Assembly (NCBI GenBank): GCA_017624085.1
Contig: JAGANU010000004.1
Location: 74,693-138,692, forward strand
Direction of reading: 5' to 3'
Source: Coprococcus sp.
GTDB taxonomy: Bacteria > Bacillota_A > Clostridia > Lachnospirales > Lachnospiraceae
Length of the DNA: 64,000 nt
In this document: positions 29,480 to 39,498 of the stretch, one piece after another
Numbering within the stretch: the stretch's first letter is position 1
Layout of the letters: every line of letters starts with the position of its first letter
Program-made: the position numbers and the translations under genes
Notes under the pieces: model-generated
Database searches by the model: none
Seen by the model: only the letters and a program-made list of their open reading frames with translations
What the model was told of the DNA's origin: nothing

Positions 29480-30481
29480 TTACTCTGCTTTCCTGTAGAA
29501 TGTATCAATAATCAGCTCTGTCAGCTCTGCTTCGTCAGCCACATATCTGTCATAATAGTTTTCTCTGTCATAGGTTCCGTCCAGCTGGCATATCTCTATA
29601 CTGTCAGGAGCTATTCTGCCGATTGTCCACGCCAGATACAGCAGCTGGCTCTTTGTAATATCAGTGTCAATATAATCCTTAACCTGATTATACATGTCAA
29701 ATATGCCAAAAGGATTTTTCTTCAGCTTGTCAGCAACAGTCTCACACCATCCGCTTATATACTGCTTCTGCCTTTCAACCCTGAGGCTGTTTGTTCCGAC
29801 TTTTCTCGAACGGCTTTTTCTCTCTGTAACATAGTAAAAGGCCTGTTCGTCTGACAGAACGGCTGTATCACCTTTTTTCAGTCCCGCTTTTTTTACATCC
29901 TCAAGTGCTGTTAAGCAAACACCACCTGCAAGACTGTTTATCACACCTATTCCGTCAATATCAAGGGAGCAGCTGGCACTAATAGGAAGTCCATGCAAAA
30001 GCCCGGACACAGAATCGAAGCAAAGCCTTCTGCCATCTGCGCAGGTCTTTCCATAGGAATAGGAAAGAGCGAGCTGCATATCCTTCGTTGCAATTGGCTT
30101 TCCTGCAACATCGCATACTGTAACAGGGCCAATTGTATCTCTGTTTATGCAAATACATGTGATAGACTTTTTCTCTGTATCGATACATACGAGGGCAAGC
30201 ATATCCGCCTGTCCCACAACCGACTCGCCTCTGGCATCTATACCCATACAAAGTATACTGATCATATTCTCATTGTAGGTGTACGTGTCTCCCTTATATG
30301 TAATTGCATCCCCCTCCTGTATAACCTCCGGACATTTTGTCATATCAGGATATGAAGCCTTTGACAATCTTTCAAGCGAACTTTTTCCTGCTGCAGCAAA
30401 TATAACAATAGACACACAAATCACAATAACAATTGCAAAGACAGCTATAAGTATAACCTTTATTACCTTTTTTGCCTTCAT
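29480..30481 (-). CDS. LytR-CpsA-Psr (LCP) family protein
   Basis: A 333-residue protein with one N-terminal membrane helix (residues 7-30) and an extracytoplasmic LCP domain. Recognisable parts are SILCMGIDARG (near 80), DMLALVCID, CICINRDT (near 110) and the later arginine-rich stretch SLRVERQKQYI (near 227). LCP enzymes attach undecaprenyl-linked glycopolymers to peptidoglycan. Ribosome site AAGGAAAA. It heads a two-gene unit with the sortase, so glycopolymer attachment and protein anchoring are encoded together. A hairpin separates it from glyA upstream. Confidence 0.85.
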   Translation of the reverse strand: MKAKKVIKVILIAVFAIVIVICVSIVIFAAAGKSSLERLSKASYPDMTKCPEVIQEGDAITYKGDTYTYNENMISILCMGIDARGESVVGQADMLALVCIDTEKKSITCICINRDTIGPVTVCDVAGKPIATKDMQLALSYSYGKTCADGRRLCFDSVSGLLHGLPISASCSLDIDGIGVINSLAGGVCLTALEDVKKAGLKKGDTAVLSDEQAFYYVTERKSRSRKVGTNSLRVERQKQYISGWCETVADKLKKNPFGIFDMYNQVKDYIDTDITKSQLLYLAWTIGRIAPDSIEICQLDGTYDRENYYDRYVADEAELTELIIDTFYRKAE

Positions 30482-30491
30482 AAATTTTCCT

Positions 30492-30524
30492 TCAAATAAG
30501 CGGCACGAAATAATCCGTGCCGCT
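30492..30524 (-). terminator. Terminator after glyA
   Basis: Stem AGCGGCACG (30499-30507) / CGTGCCGCT (30516-30524), GC-rich, 8-base loop; the minus-strand tail TTATTTG is only moderately U-rich. Confidence 0.5.
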
Positions 30525-30550
30525 CACAAATAAACGATATAGTTAAGCTA

Positions 30551-31786
30551 TTATGCATACAGAGGATACTTAGAAACAATGCTCTTTACAAGAGCCTCAG
30601 CCTTCTCCTTGTCATGATCTAATACTGCTGCCTTGATTGCGTCAGCAATAATCTCCATGTCAGCCTCTGTTGCTCCTCTTGTTGTTACAGCAGGTGTTCC
30701 AAGTCTGATTCCACTTGTTACAAATGGTGACTTAGGATCATTTGGTACTGTATTCTTATTTGCAGTAATATGAACCTCATCAAGAAGCTTCTCAACCTCT
30801 TTACCGGTAAGACCAAGTCTCTTGAGATCCATCAGCATAAGATGATTGTCTGTTCCACCTGACACGATATCAAAGCCTCTCTCAATAAGAGCCTTTGAAA
30901 GTGCAGCAGCGTTCTTTACTACCTGCTCCTGATATGCCTTAAACTCAGGTGAGAGAGCCTCCTTGAAGCACACTGCCTTACCTGCAATTACATGCATAAG
31001 AGGGCCTCCCTGTATACCAGGGAATACTGCCTTGTTGAAGTTGAACTTCTCGTTCACCTCGTTGCTGCACATAATCATTCCACCTCTTGGTCCGCGAAGT
31101 GTCTTATGTGTTGTTGTTGTTGTTACATGAGCATATGGGATTGGGCTCATATGAAGACCTGCAGCAACAAGTCCTGCAATGTGTGCCATATCTACCATAA
31201 GATATGCGCCAACCTCATCTGCAATCTCTCTGAATTTCTTGAAATCAAGTGCTCTTGCATAAGCTGAAGCTCCTGCAACAATAAGCTTCGGCTTGCACTC
31301 CTTGGCAATGGCAAGAACATTATCATAATCAACAAAGCCGTCATCGTTTACTCCGTAAGGAACACAGTTGAAATATTTACCTGACATGTTAACAGGTGAA
31401 CCATGTGTAAGATGTCCGCCGTGGTCAAGATTCATTCCCATAAACGTGTCTCCAGGATTCATAATTGCAAAGAACACCGCCATGTTCGCCTGGGCACCTG
31501 AATGAGGCTGTACATTAACATACTCGCATCCAAACAGCTCCTTAGCCCTCTGTCTTGCGAGCTCCTCAACTACATCTACATACTGGCATCCGCCATAATA
31601 TCTCTTTCCCGGATAACCCTCTGCATACTTATTGGTGAGATGACTTCCCATAGCTGCCATAACCGCCTTTGACACAATATTCTCTGAAGCGATAAGCTCA
31701 AGATTGTTATTCTGTCTGTTAAACTCGTCTGTCATAGCTGCAGCTACCTCAGCATCTACCTTTGTAATTTCGTCAAAACTGAACAT
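30551..31786 (-). CDS. glyA: Serine hydroxymethyltransferase
   Basis: A PLP enzyme of 411 residues that interconverts serine and glycine with tetrahydrofolate. The start is the ATG at 31784-31786, spaced 8 bases from GGAGG; a TTG three codons earlier is less likely. Seen: [12 protein letters not shown] near residue 31, [15 protein letters not shown] near 54, [13 protein letters not shown] near 94, and the PLP-lysine motif [14 protein letters not shown] near 225. C-terminal domain complete. It stands alone with a hairpin downstream. Confidence 0.97.
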   Translation of the reverse strand: MFSFDEITKVDAEVAAAMTDEFNRQNNNLELIASENIVSKAVMAAMGSHLTNKYAEGYPGKRYYGGCQYVDVVEELARQRAKELFGCEYVNVQPHSGAQANMAVFFAIMNPGDTFMGMNLDHGGHLTHGSPVNMSGKYFNCVPYGVNDDGFVDYDNVLAIAKECKPKLIVAGASAYARALDFKKFREIADEVGAYLMVDMAHIAGLVAAGLHMSPIPYAHVTTTTTHKTLRGPRGGMIMCSNEVNEKFNFNKAVFPGIQGGPLMHVIAGKAVCFKEALSPEFKAYQEQVVKNAAALSKALIERGFDIVSGGTDNHLMLMDLKRLGLTGKEVEKLLDEVHITANKNTVPNDPKSPFVTSGIRLGTPAVTTRGATEADMEIIADAIKAAVLDHDKEKAEALVKSIVSKYPLYA

Positions 31787-31877
31787 TCCTTGCACCTCCG
31801 ATAAAAAATTTACTCTATTATACCCTTATACACATTGCTTTTTCAACACGAAAAGATTGTTTTTTCAATTCTTATTG

Positions 31878-32840
31878 CTAAATGTCTGATTTCTCAAGCT
31901 TTAGCATATCTTTGTATTGAGAGTACTCATATTCATCATAAAAATACTCCTTTGGTTTTTCCGTCACTCCCAGCTCATCAAACCACTCTGTGACAAGAGC
32001 ATGTCTAAGCTTTGTCTTTGTAGGTTCTGCCAAGGTATTATAATTCCACAATGAAAAATGCAACGCATAATTCACATAATCCTTACAGAGCTCCTGCCAC
32101 CTGCCATGCTCCCTTAGGAATTCTCTAAGTGACAAAAGCATTTTATAGAAATTATCCCAGGACTTTTCCCTTGTCTTTGACAAAGAAGCTGTTGTGTCAA
32201 CCCTTCTGTGAATCAAAACCTTCTTCACAGTTGATATTCTGTCAGCCAGAACAAGAGCACTGAACACAAAAAGTGCGTCATTGGTTGTTCTCTGTTCCTG
32301 AAACTTAAGATTATTCTTTACCACAAACTCTCGCAAATACAGCTTATCCCATGCCCAGCCCACAAATGCTCGGAATATATTGGTTGATATCTGTCTGTAT
32401 GTAAATGGTTCATATGGGGGAAGTGCCCACTCTATCATCGCCCATTGTTCGTATGTGTACTGTCCGCTATTCATATTGTATTGGTCAGACTTATATATAA
32501 CTATGTCCGACGACTCTTTTTCTGCTTTGTCAAATGCACAGCGGAGCATGTCAGGCTCAAAAAAATCATCACAGTCAAGGAACACTATGTACTTTCCTAT
32601 AGCTTCTTTCATTCCTCTGTTCCTGGCGGCTCCTGCACCTGCATTATCCTGTGAAATCACCTTAATTCGCTGTTCTTTATCACTATAGGATAAAAGCCTT
32701 TCAAGTGAGCTGTCAGTTGAGCCATCATTCACGCATATTATTTCTATATTTGTAAGTGTCTGAGCCGTAAGCATATCAAGACATTTGTCAATGTAATCTT
32801 CAGCATTATATATCGCAACAACAATAGATACATCTACCAT
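31878..32840 (-). CDS. Family 2 glycosyltransferase
   Basis: A 320-residue GT-A enzyme. The N-terminal nucleotide-sugar fold is clear: VSIVVAIYNAEDYIDKCLD (residues 4-22), IICVNDGSTDSS (near 34), DNAGAGAARNRGM (near 65) and the metal-binding DCDD in YIVFLDCDDFFEPDM (near 89). The C-terminal half resembles rhamnosyl- or galactofuranosyl-type transferases of cell-surface glycans; no membrane helices. Ribosome site AGAGGGGG. It follows the degenerate glycosyltransferase-like gene by 18 bases. Acceptor and sugar unknown. Confidence 0.88.
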   Translation of the reverse strand: MVDVSIVVAIYNAEDYIDKCLDMLTAQTLTNIEIICVNDGSTDSSLERLLSYSDKEQRIKVISQDNAGAGAARNRGMKEAIGKYIVFLDCDDFFEPDMLRCAFDKAEKESSDIVIYKSDQYNMNSGQYTYEQWAMIEWALPPYEPFTYRQISTNIFRAFVGWAWDKLYLREFVVKNNLKFQEQRTTNDALFVFSALVLADRISTVKKVLIHRRVDTTASLSKTREKSWDNFYKMLLSLREFLREHGRWQELCKDYVNYALHFSLWNYNTLAEPTKTKLRHALVTEWFDELGVTEKPKEYFYDEYEYSQYKDMLKLEKSDI

Positions 32841-32858
32841 CTTTTACGCCCCCTCTTA

Positions 32859-33941
32859 CTATTTTTTTCTCTGTATAAGCTTTATAATAAACTTCTTTAT
32901 AGACACAGGAATAAACATAATGATCTTACCGACTCTGAATGTAGTGGAAGTTTCATACTTGTTTTTCTCATTCTCAAGTTCCATCCGACTTCTCTCTTCA
33001 AGGGCCCTATACTGTTCCAGACTATCAGCGCGTTCCTGCCTCATTTGCTCATTCAAACCCGCTATCTGTTCATTTAGCTCTGCTTTCTGACCCTCGTATG
33101 CTGCTGCCTGTTCCAGCTTCTCCCTTTCCTTCGCTTCTATTACATGATTCAGTTCAGCTGTTCTTCTGTCAAATTCATTGTTGGCATCAAACATCTTTTT
33201 GTTCATTATGATCTTTCCAAGGTAGAATCTCTTGACAAAACCCGGATCCTTAGCCAGCACATATAACGCCGTTCTCTCCTCAAGGGTAAATAGCGTTTCA
33301 TCTATCTCGTCAAGCTCATAGCTTCTATGAAAGTCAACTACCATTCTCTCTGCAAATGTCCAGCCAACCTCCTCTGTCATCCAGTGTAAAATCTCAAAAT
33401 AGCATCTCCATCTCTGAATTGAATAATACCCTTTCCACTTCTGCCACAGCTCCCAGTCGGACATAAGCATGTCCTTCACATGGTCGTAATCTCTATTCAC
33501 ACTAAAAGCCGCGCAGGAATCATCAATCCATACCGTATCCCTATGTACCCTCTCACATACAGAAGCACTTACAAACATTGCCCTCCGGGCATATACAAAT
33601 GCATTCCACAAAAGCACTATATCAGGAAACAGTACATCCCGGTCTTCATCTACACAAATGCTGCATTTTTCCAAAAAATCCTTCTTGTATATTCCTGCTC
33701 CGATATTTCTTAAAAGCATAACCATTGACGGATCATCTCTGGGACACTTTATCTCCTCAAAGGCTGCTCCTTCCGGCAGGTTGATATTCTCATATACTAT
33801 TCCAATGAAGTCCAAATCATCCGTTTCTGCTCTATTTGCAAGAGCCCTAGCTGTCTCATTAGAAATCTCCACACAAGGTCTTGCAAGGAACAGATAATTA
33901 CCACATTCAATTTTTAATAATTCTACTTTCTGTGTACTCAT
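32859..33941 (-). CDS. Degenerate glycosyltransferase-like protein with coiled coil
   Basis: 360 residues from the ATG at 33939-33941 (GGGGAG before it); a TTG ten codons upstream is less likely. Residues 1-140 align by eye with the second half of a GT-A fold: GNYLFLARPCVEI stands where the neighbour has GKYIVFLDCDDFFEP, so the metal-binding acidic motif is missing, and the nucleotide-binding first half is absent. A charged coiled coil spans about residues 265-330 (Glu/Lys/Gln-rich heptads). The basic amphipathic C-terminus (FIPVSIKKFIIKLIQRKK) may touch the membrane. Probably a partner or scaffold for the next gene's enzyme rather than an enzyme; function not established. Confidence 0.6.
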   Translation of the reverse strand: MSTQKVELLKIECGNYLFLARPCVEISNETARALANRAETDDLDFIGIVYENINLPEGAAFEEIKCPRDDPSMVMLLRNIGAGIYKKDFLEKCSICVDEDRDVLFPDIVLLWNAFVYARRAMFVSASVCERVHRDTVWIDDSCAAFSVNRDYDHVKDMLMSDWELWQKWKGYYSIQRWRCYFEILHWMTEEVGWTFAERMVVDFHRSYELDEIDETLFTLEERTALYVLAKDPGFVKRFYLGKIIMNKKMFDANNEFDRRTAELNHVIEAKEREKLEQAAAYEGQKAELNEQIAGLNEQMRQERADSLEQYRALEERSRMELENEKNKYETSTTFRVGKIIMFIPVSIKKFIIKLIQRKK

Positions 33942-34016
33942 TGATCTCCCCATTTTGCCGAAACAGGACAAATGCCGTTTCTCTTTCTATTTCATAATAC
34001 CGCATATACAAGCATA

Positions 34017-34044
34017 AGCCGCATAGAATTACTTCTTTGCGGCT
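34017..34044. repeat. Hairpin downstream of clpB
   Basis: AGCCGCA / TGCGGCT arms with inner AGAA/TTCT pairing. No U-run on either strand, so it is not a typical intrinsic terminator; it could mark the 3' end of the clpB message. Confidence 0.4.
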
Positions 34045-34145
34045 CATACTCATTTAATGCCAACCAACAATCAATTATAGATACTACTTTAAACTATAAA
34101 CTTAGCCAAGTATAACATAATAATTATTAATTGTTAACATTCGGT

Positions 34146-36722
34146 TTATTCATTTCTCGCTATGAGATTCTCACCATCATAGTCGATTACTATAGCAGAC
34201 TGGGTACTTACATCACCCTTCAGTATCATCCTTGCAACAAGCGTCTCCACATTTTTCTGCAGGAATCTCTTAAGAGGTCTTGCTCCGTATACCTGATCAT
34301 AGCCAAGGTCAACAATGTTTTTCTTTGCACTGTCTGAAAGCTTTATAACAATCTCCTTGTCGGCTAGTCTGCTGTTCAGGTCTGCCATAAGAAGATCCAC
34401 AATACCTCCTATATGATCCTTTGACAGAGCTCTGAACGTAATAATCTCATCTATACGGTTAAGGAACTCCGGTCTGAATCTGGCTTTAAGCTGATTCATT
34501 ACATCCCCGCGAATCTCCTCCGTAACCTCGCCTCCGGCAGCTGCAATATCTACTCCGCCTATGTTGGAGGTCATAATAATTATGGTGTTCTTAAAGTCCA
34601 CGGTTCTTCCCTGTGAATCAGTGATTCTTCCGTCATCAAGAACCTGAAGGAGCACATTGAACACATCCGGGTGTGCCTTCTCTATCTCATCAAAAAGTAT
34701 AACGGAATACGGCTTTCTCCTTACCGCCTCAGTAAGCTGTCCGCCCTCATCATAGCCTATATATCCCGGAGGCGCTCCGATAAGTCGTGACACGCTGTGC
34801 TTCTCCATATACTCACTCATATCAATACGAACCATATTCTGTTCGTTGTCAAACAGCGCAGCCGCAAGGCTTTTAGCCAGCTCAGTCTTACCTACTCCGG
34901 TTGGACCAAGGAAAATGAAGGAGCCTATCGGCTTACTTGGATCCTTGATTCCTGCCTTTGACCTTATGATAGCATCACTGACAAGTTCAACTGCCTCATC
35001 CTGACCCACTACTCTCTTTTTAAGCTCATTTGCAAGATTTAAGGTCTTACTCTTCTCGCTTTCAGTAAGCTTGGCAACCGGTATTCCCGTCCACTTTGAC
35101 ACAATCTTTGATATTTCCTCCTCGGATACCACCTCATGAACAAGCTCTCTTTCCTTATCTGAGGCAAGCCTTTCTGCCTCTGCCAGCTTCTTTTCTATCT
35201 CAGGGAGCTTACCATATTGAAGCTCAGCAGCCTTATTGAGATCATACTTTCTCTGGGCTGTCTGAATATCCGCCTTGACCTGTTCCATCTCTTCCTTGAG
35301 AATTCGGATATTTTCTACAGCGCTCTTTTCGGCTTCCCATTTTGCCTTTAACGCATTGGCCTGATCCTTAAGCTCAGCAAGCTCTGACTGAAGGTCGGCA
35401 AGTCTTTGCTGACTTAATCTGTCCTCCTCCTTCTTAAGTGCTGTCTCCTCAATCTCCAGCTGCATAATCTTTCTTGTAATCTCATCAACCTCCACCGGCA
35501 TGGAATCCAGCTCGGTCTTTATCATGGCGCAGGCCTCATCCACAAGGTCAATGGCCTTATCAGGAAGGAATCTGTCTGTTATATATCTGTTAGAAAGGAT
35601 TGCTGCATTCACAAGTGCACCATCAGAAATCTTAACGCCGTGGAACACCTCGTACCTCTCCTTGATTCCCCTTAGTATTGATATAGTGTCCTCAACGGTA
35701 GGCTCATCCACTGTAACCGGCTGGAATCTTCTTTCAAGAGCCGCATCCTTTTCTATATATTGTCTGTACTCATTCAGGGTCGTCGCACCTATACAGTGAA
35801 GCTCGCCCCTTGCAAGCATAGGCTTAAGCATATTGCCTGCATCCATAGCTCCATCGCTCTTTCCTGCACCTACTATGGTGTGAAGCTCATCAATAAACAG
35901 AATTACCTCTCCGTCAGACTTCTTCACCTCATCAAGCACATTCTTAAGTCTTTCCTCAAACTCACCGCGGTACTTGGCGCCGGCAACAAGAGCCCCCATA
36001 TCAAGGGCAAATATCTTTTTATCCTTAAGTCCTTCCGGAACATCTCCTCTTACGATACGCTGGGCAAGTCCTTCAACAACTGCAGTTTTACCTACGCCAG
36101 GCTCACCTATAAGAACAGGATTGTTCTTTGTCTTTCTCGAAAGAATTCTAATTACGTTTCTTATCTCTCCATCACGGCCAATAACCGGGTCTAGCTTCTG
36201 CTGTCTTGCTCTCTCCACAAGATCATAGCCATACTTCTCCATAGCCTCATAGGAGCTTTCAGGATTGTCGCTGTCCACCTTTCTGTTTCCACGGATTGCT
36301 GCCAGCTCCTTAAGGAATGTATTCCTGTCAACTCCCCAGGCTCTCACCATATCCTTTACATCTATATCTGCCTTTGTCAAAAGGCCAAGGAACAAATGCT
36401 CCACAGACACGAAATGATCTCCCATCTGCTTTGCTTCCTTCTCAGCCTGTATAAGAGCCTTTGAGAAGCTATTGCTGGCATACATGCTGTCCCCGCCGCT
36501 TACTCTTGGAAGCCTTGCAAGCTTATCCTCCACCTGACTTACTGCCGAGTTCACATTTATCCCTATCTTCTCAAATATTCTGGCAATAAGACTGTCATCT
36601 GTCTCAAGAAGTCCTGCCAGCAAATGCATCTGAGTAAGCTCCTGGTTATCATTCTCCAGTGCCTTCTCCTTTGTCTTCTCTATTACCTCCAGAGATTTCT
36701 TCGTATATTTATCCATATCCAT
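34146..36722 (-). CDS. clpB: ATP-dependent disaggregase ClpB
   Basis: An 858-residue Hsp100 protein that rescues aggregated proteins with DnaK. In order: N-terminal repeat domain (1-145), first AAA module with Walker [17 protein letters not shown] (near 201) and Walker [14 protein letters not shown], the long coiled-coil middle domain (about 395-520) that separates ClpB from ClpC/ClpA, second AAA module with [12 protein letters not shown] (near 598) and [16 protein letters not shown], and the C-terminal domain. It is full length. A perfect CIRCE operator overlaps its promoter, so HrcA repression and heat induction are expected. Confidence 0.97.
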   Translation of the reverse strand: MDMDKYTKKSLEVIEKTKEKALENDNQELTQMHLLAGLLETDDSLIARIFEKIGINVNSAVSQVEDKLARLPRVSGGDSMYASNSFSKALIQAEKEAKQMGDHFVSVEHLFLGLLTKADIDVKDMVRAWGVDRNTFLKELAAIRGNRKVDSDNPESSYEAMEKYGYDLVERARQQKLDPVIGRDGEIRNVIRILSRKTKNNPVLIGEPGVGKTAVVEGLAQRIVRGDVPEGLKDKKIFALDMGALVAGAKYRGEFEERLKNVLDEVKKSDGEVILFIDELHTIVGAGKSDGAMDAGNMLKPMLARGELHCIGATTLNEYRQYIEKDAALERRFQPVTVDEPTVEDTISILRGIKERYEVFHGVKISDGALVNAAILSNRYITDRFLPDKAIDLVDEACAMIKTELDSMPVEVDEITRKIMQLEIEETALKKEEDRLSQQRLADLQSELAELKDQANALKAKWEAEKSAVENIRILKEEMEQVKADIQTAQRKYDLNKAAELQYGKLPEIEKKLAEAERLASDKERELVHEVVSEEEISKIVSKWTGIPVAKLTESEKSKTLNLANELKKRVVGQDEAVELVSDAIIRSKAGIKDPSKPIGSFIFLGPTGVGKTELAKSLAAALFDNEQNMVRIDMSEYMEKHSVSRLIGAPPGYIGYDEGGQLTEAVRRKPYSVILFDEIEKAHPDVFNVLLQVLDDGRITDSQGRTVDFKNTIIIMTSNIGGVDIAAAGGEVTEEIRGDVMNQLKARFRPEFLNRIDEIITFRALSKDHIGGIVDLLMADLNSRLADKEIVIKLSDSAKKNIVDLGYDQVYGARPLKRFLQKNVETLVARMILKGDVSTQSAIVIDYDGENLIARNE

Positions 36723-36787
36723 AGCTGTTACCTCCTTTTTATACTAGAAACAACTAAACAACAAATAGCATATGCTTTCCTGTGGAT

Positions 36788-36816
36788 AATATACCACGAT
36801 TATTAGCACTCGTCAA
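36788..36816 (-). promoter_or_regulatory. clpB promoter
   Basis: Minus-strand -35 TTGACG (36811-36816) and -10 TATATT (36788-36793), spacing 17. The -35 box lies inside the CIRCE element. Confidence 0.75.
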
Positions 36817-36829
36817 CATAGAGTGCTAA
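36803..36829. promoter_or_regulatory. CIRCE operator (HrcA binding site)
   Basis: Perfect inverted repeat TTAGCACTC (36803-36811), 9-base spacer, GAGTGCTAA (36821-36829), the known HrcA operator. It covers the -35 region of clpB. Confidence 0.95.
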
Positions 36830-36840
36830 TAATATTTTGT

Positions 36841-37175
36841 AATATTAGTATAAAATTGATGCATTTTTCCTGCGCCGGCATCGGAAACTACATATACAGC
36901 TAATTTCGAGGCTAAATCCGAGCGGATAAATAAAGATAGGCATCCTGTTCCGTCAGCTTCTTGATAGGTGTTTTTTCAACATATCATCATTATATTATTA
37001 GCTCCCACGTTTAATTCTGTTGGAATTCTCCGACACTTTTATAAAGAATGAATTTTTTGTCATATGAATTACTAATATCCACATGGTTACCAGAAAACGC
37101 TTTTTAGCCACCACAAATCAATCCTTCACATATTCAACAGCAAATCGAATAACACTTTTTTCATAAAACTTACCA
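36841..37175. other. Intergenic region, nothing recognised
   Basis: 335 bases between the CIRCE element and the next gene. All frames are broken by stops. No hairpin with a U-run, no transposon end and no RNA motif that I recognise. The lower half is AT-rich like the accessory genes that follow. Confidence 0.5.
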
Positions 37176-37961
37176 TTATTTCATTTCACTACAACTAGAT
37201 ATATTCTTTATTTTCAAATCTAGATTTTGATAAAAAAATAACCTATCAAGGTCTTCAAATTCATAATATCCTTCTTTCCTGCATCTTCTTAATTCTTTTT
37301 TTAATCCCCAAGGCATTTTCGACCTAAATAATACCGTTATCAATCCGACAAATCCAAGTAATATATACCCCCATCCTATTAATTGAAATATAATATTTCC
37401 AAAATATACAAAAAGTGGTCCAATTATCAAAATAACTATGTACCAAAAAAGCTCTAAATATAGAGTAATAATATCAAACTTTCTAAGAATTCTTCTCACA
37501 TTCTTATTTCCCCCATACAGTGTTGTGTTATATCTAACAGAATACCTATCTTCAAATTTTATTCTTCCATACAATCCAATTTTACTATCTTTTGTCGGAC
37601 AAGATATATTTAGTACATACCCTGTTTTAGCACACATATATTTGGGCCGTATTTTGAATTTATAATATGTATCTGTTTTACCTACAACCTTTATTATTTT
37701 TGGTTTTGAAATCGTTATTGGTATTTTATCATTACTACACGATAAGGTTATTTTTGATTCTATTGGGGCAATCGCACTTATCTTCAATAACTCTTTCTTT
37801 ATTACTTGTGCAGAAGAATTCCAAAAGAATAATTTATAATTATCTTCTTTTTGTAAAATCTGATAATTTATGCTCTTTTTTTGTTTTCTTCTTTCGAAAA
37901 TAATTGGTACGACAATAGCAGATATTGTCAAAATAATATTTAACACTGAATAATTATCCAA
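37176..37961 (-). CDS. Membrane protein of unknown function
   Basis: 261 residues starting at TTG (37959-37961) after GAGGGAAA. An N-terminal hydrophobic segment (VLNIILTISAIVVPIIF) is followed by a soluble region of about 130 residues that looks beta-rich, then two membrane helices (YIVILIIGPLFVYFGNIIF and GWGYILLGFVGLITVLF) and a basic tail. No family recognised. It is AT-richer than most neighbours and lies downstream of the ABC transporter operon, 60 bases after its last gene, so it may be read from the same transcript. Confidence 0.55.
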   Translation of the reverse strand: MDNYSVLNIILTISAIVVPIIFERRKQKKSINYQILQKEDNYKLFFWNSSAQVIKKELLKISAIAPIESKITLSCSNDKIPITISKPKIIKVVGKTDTYYKFKIRPKYMCAKTGYVLNISCPTKDSKIGLYGRIKFEDRYSVRYNTTLYGGNKNVRRILRKFDIITLYLELFWYIVILIIGPLFVYFGNIIFQLIGWGYILLGFVGLITVLFRSKMPWGLKKELRRCRKEGYYEFEDLDRLFFYQNLDLKIKNISSCSEMK

Positions 37962-38020
37962 TTTCCCTCGTATCCTTTCTTGCTAAAATATAATATCACT
38001 TCCTCGGCAATATCGGTTTA

Positions 38021-38851
38021 TTACATAATATCTTTCCTATGCATATATAACAAACCCATCACAAACGCAAATATTGCAATACAGATTGAGATAAACACAC
38101 CATCAAACGGTACTACTCCCAAAGGATCCATGTATGTGCTCCGAATCCACATGGTAAAGCTTCCAGGCAAGACACATGTTGTATAATAAGCCGACAACAC
38201 GTACATTCCGCATACCGCAGCAAAGCTTATAGCTGGTGTCACAATGAAACTTAAAAACATTTGAAGCAGGCTTACCGCAATGGTTATTGCAACAGGCAAA
38301 ACAAATACAATAAGACAAACCTTCTCAAATGTAAGACTGATAATTGCCGGATCATACTTTGATAGTGCCACTTCCTGGGTAATATTAAAAGTCATGTTTG
38401 CCCCATTCATCCAAGCTGCAACCGCAATTCCCATATAAACTATCACATGATAAATTGCAACAATCAAAGAACACCAAGCACATTTACTCATCCACCAGCT
38501 TCCTCTTGTTTTTGAGGCTACAATTATCTCCTTCCCGTATCCTTCAAAATCATCGATAGCATAGTATGCAACAAAATATGCCATACCCATCTGAAATACA
38601 AACCAGTATATTGGAATCTCAAAAAAATCTTTTGGATCAAATACGTATACTGGCATTCCCTGCATGCTGAGCATTATGTAATCAAGCAATGTTCCTTTTG
38701 TATACATAATTCCCTGCTCAACAAGACATTTTATTGATGTATGACTCATATATCCTTGAATAATTCCAAATACGAAAGTAAAGACTGCAAAATACCATCG
38801 TCTGCAAATTCCAAGTTTTATATCTCGTGCTAGAAGTCGTATAAATTTCAT
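38021..38851 (-). CDS. ABC-2 type transporter permease
   Basis: 276 residues with about six hydrophobic segments: near 20-38, 85-105, 135-155, 185-210, 215-235 and 250-270. The start overlaps the ATPase stop by ATGA. Pattern and context identify it as one of two permeases of an ABC-2 exporter. Substrate unknown; the operon also encodes a lipoprotein and a membrane-anchored extracellular protein and follows a small secreted protein. Confidence 0.75.
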   Translation of the reverse strand: MKFIRLLARDIKLGICRRWYFAVFTFVFGIIQGYMSHTSIKCLVEQGIMYTKGTLLDYIMLSMQGMPVYVFDPKDFFEIPIYWFVFQMGMAYFVAYYAIDDFEGYGKEIIVASKTRGSWWMSKCAWCSLIVAIYHVIVYMGIAVAAWMNGANMTFNITQEVALSKYDPAIISLTFEKVCLIVFVLPVAITIAVSLLQMFLSFIVTPAISFAAVCGMYVLSAYYTTCVLPGSFTMWIRSTYMDPLGVVPFDGVFISICIAIFAFVMGLLYMHRKDIM

Positions 38852-39498
38852 GAAACGACCTCCTCCACACCAACAATTACCCCATTCTTTATCTCATATA
38901 TAATATCACACAGATATTCAAGTTCCTCTCTGTCATGGCATGCTATAATTATCAGTTTCCCTTTTTCTTTGAGCCCTATTAAAGTCTTTTTTATCTTTGC
39001 GACTGTCTCCTCGTCCAAAGCATTAATAGGTTCATCCAGTATAATGACATCAGGTTCCCCCATTATAGCATTGGCTATTCCCAGCTTCTGCTTCATACCA
39101 AGGGAGTATTTTTCATAGGTACGATTATCATCCGGATCAAGCCCTACATTATTCATTGCTTCTCTTATATCTCTGTTATTTATCCCACCTGAAAGTCTTG
39201 CAAGCATCAGTAAGTTTCTATATCCTGAATAATTGGGAAGAAATTCAGGATTCTCAATAAGGGCTCCCACGCTCCTAGGGAAATATATATCATCATTAAG
39301 ACCTTCTCCATCTATGCTTATCTTCCCAGTGTCCGGTATTATAAGACCGCACAACGCCCTCATAAGCATAGACTTACCACTTCCATTTTTTCCCTTTAGT
39401 CCATATATTTTCCCAGAATTCATGTCAAGATTAATATTATCCAGAATCACCGTGCCTTTTATCTTCTTGTATAACCCTCGAACTCTTATCTCACTCAC
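38848..39498 (-). CDS. ABC transporter ATP-binding protein
   Basis: 216 residues, a compact ATPase: Walker A LKGKNGSGKSMLM (near residue 37), signature EKYSLGMKQKLGIANAI in place of LSGGQ (near 133), Walker B DVIILDEPINALDEE (near 154) and the switch His in IIIACHDREEL. The start is GTG at 39496-39498 with AAGGAG before it, overlapping the upstream permease stop (GTGA). It belongs to the exporter class that includes drug and bacteriocin-type ATPases. Confidence 0.9.
   Translation of the reverse strand: MSEIRVRGLYKKIKGTVILDNINLDMNSGKIYGLKGKNGSGKSMLMRALCGLIIPDTGKISIDGEGLNDDIYFPRSVGALIENPEFLPNYSGYRNLLMLARLSGGINNRDIREAMNNVGLDPDDNRTYEKYSLGMKQKLGIANAIMGEPDVIILDEPINALDEETVAKIKKTLIGLKEKGKLIIIACHDREELEYLCDIIYEIKNGVIVGVEEVVS

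Noticed and set aside
36841..37175. Possible remnant of a coding gene on the minus strand
   Set aside because: Short stretches look protein-like, but no family could be recognised and stops are frequent in every frame.
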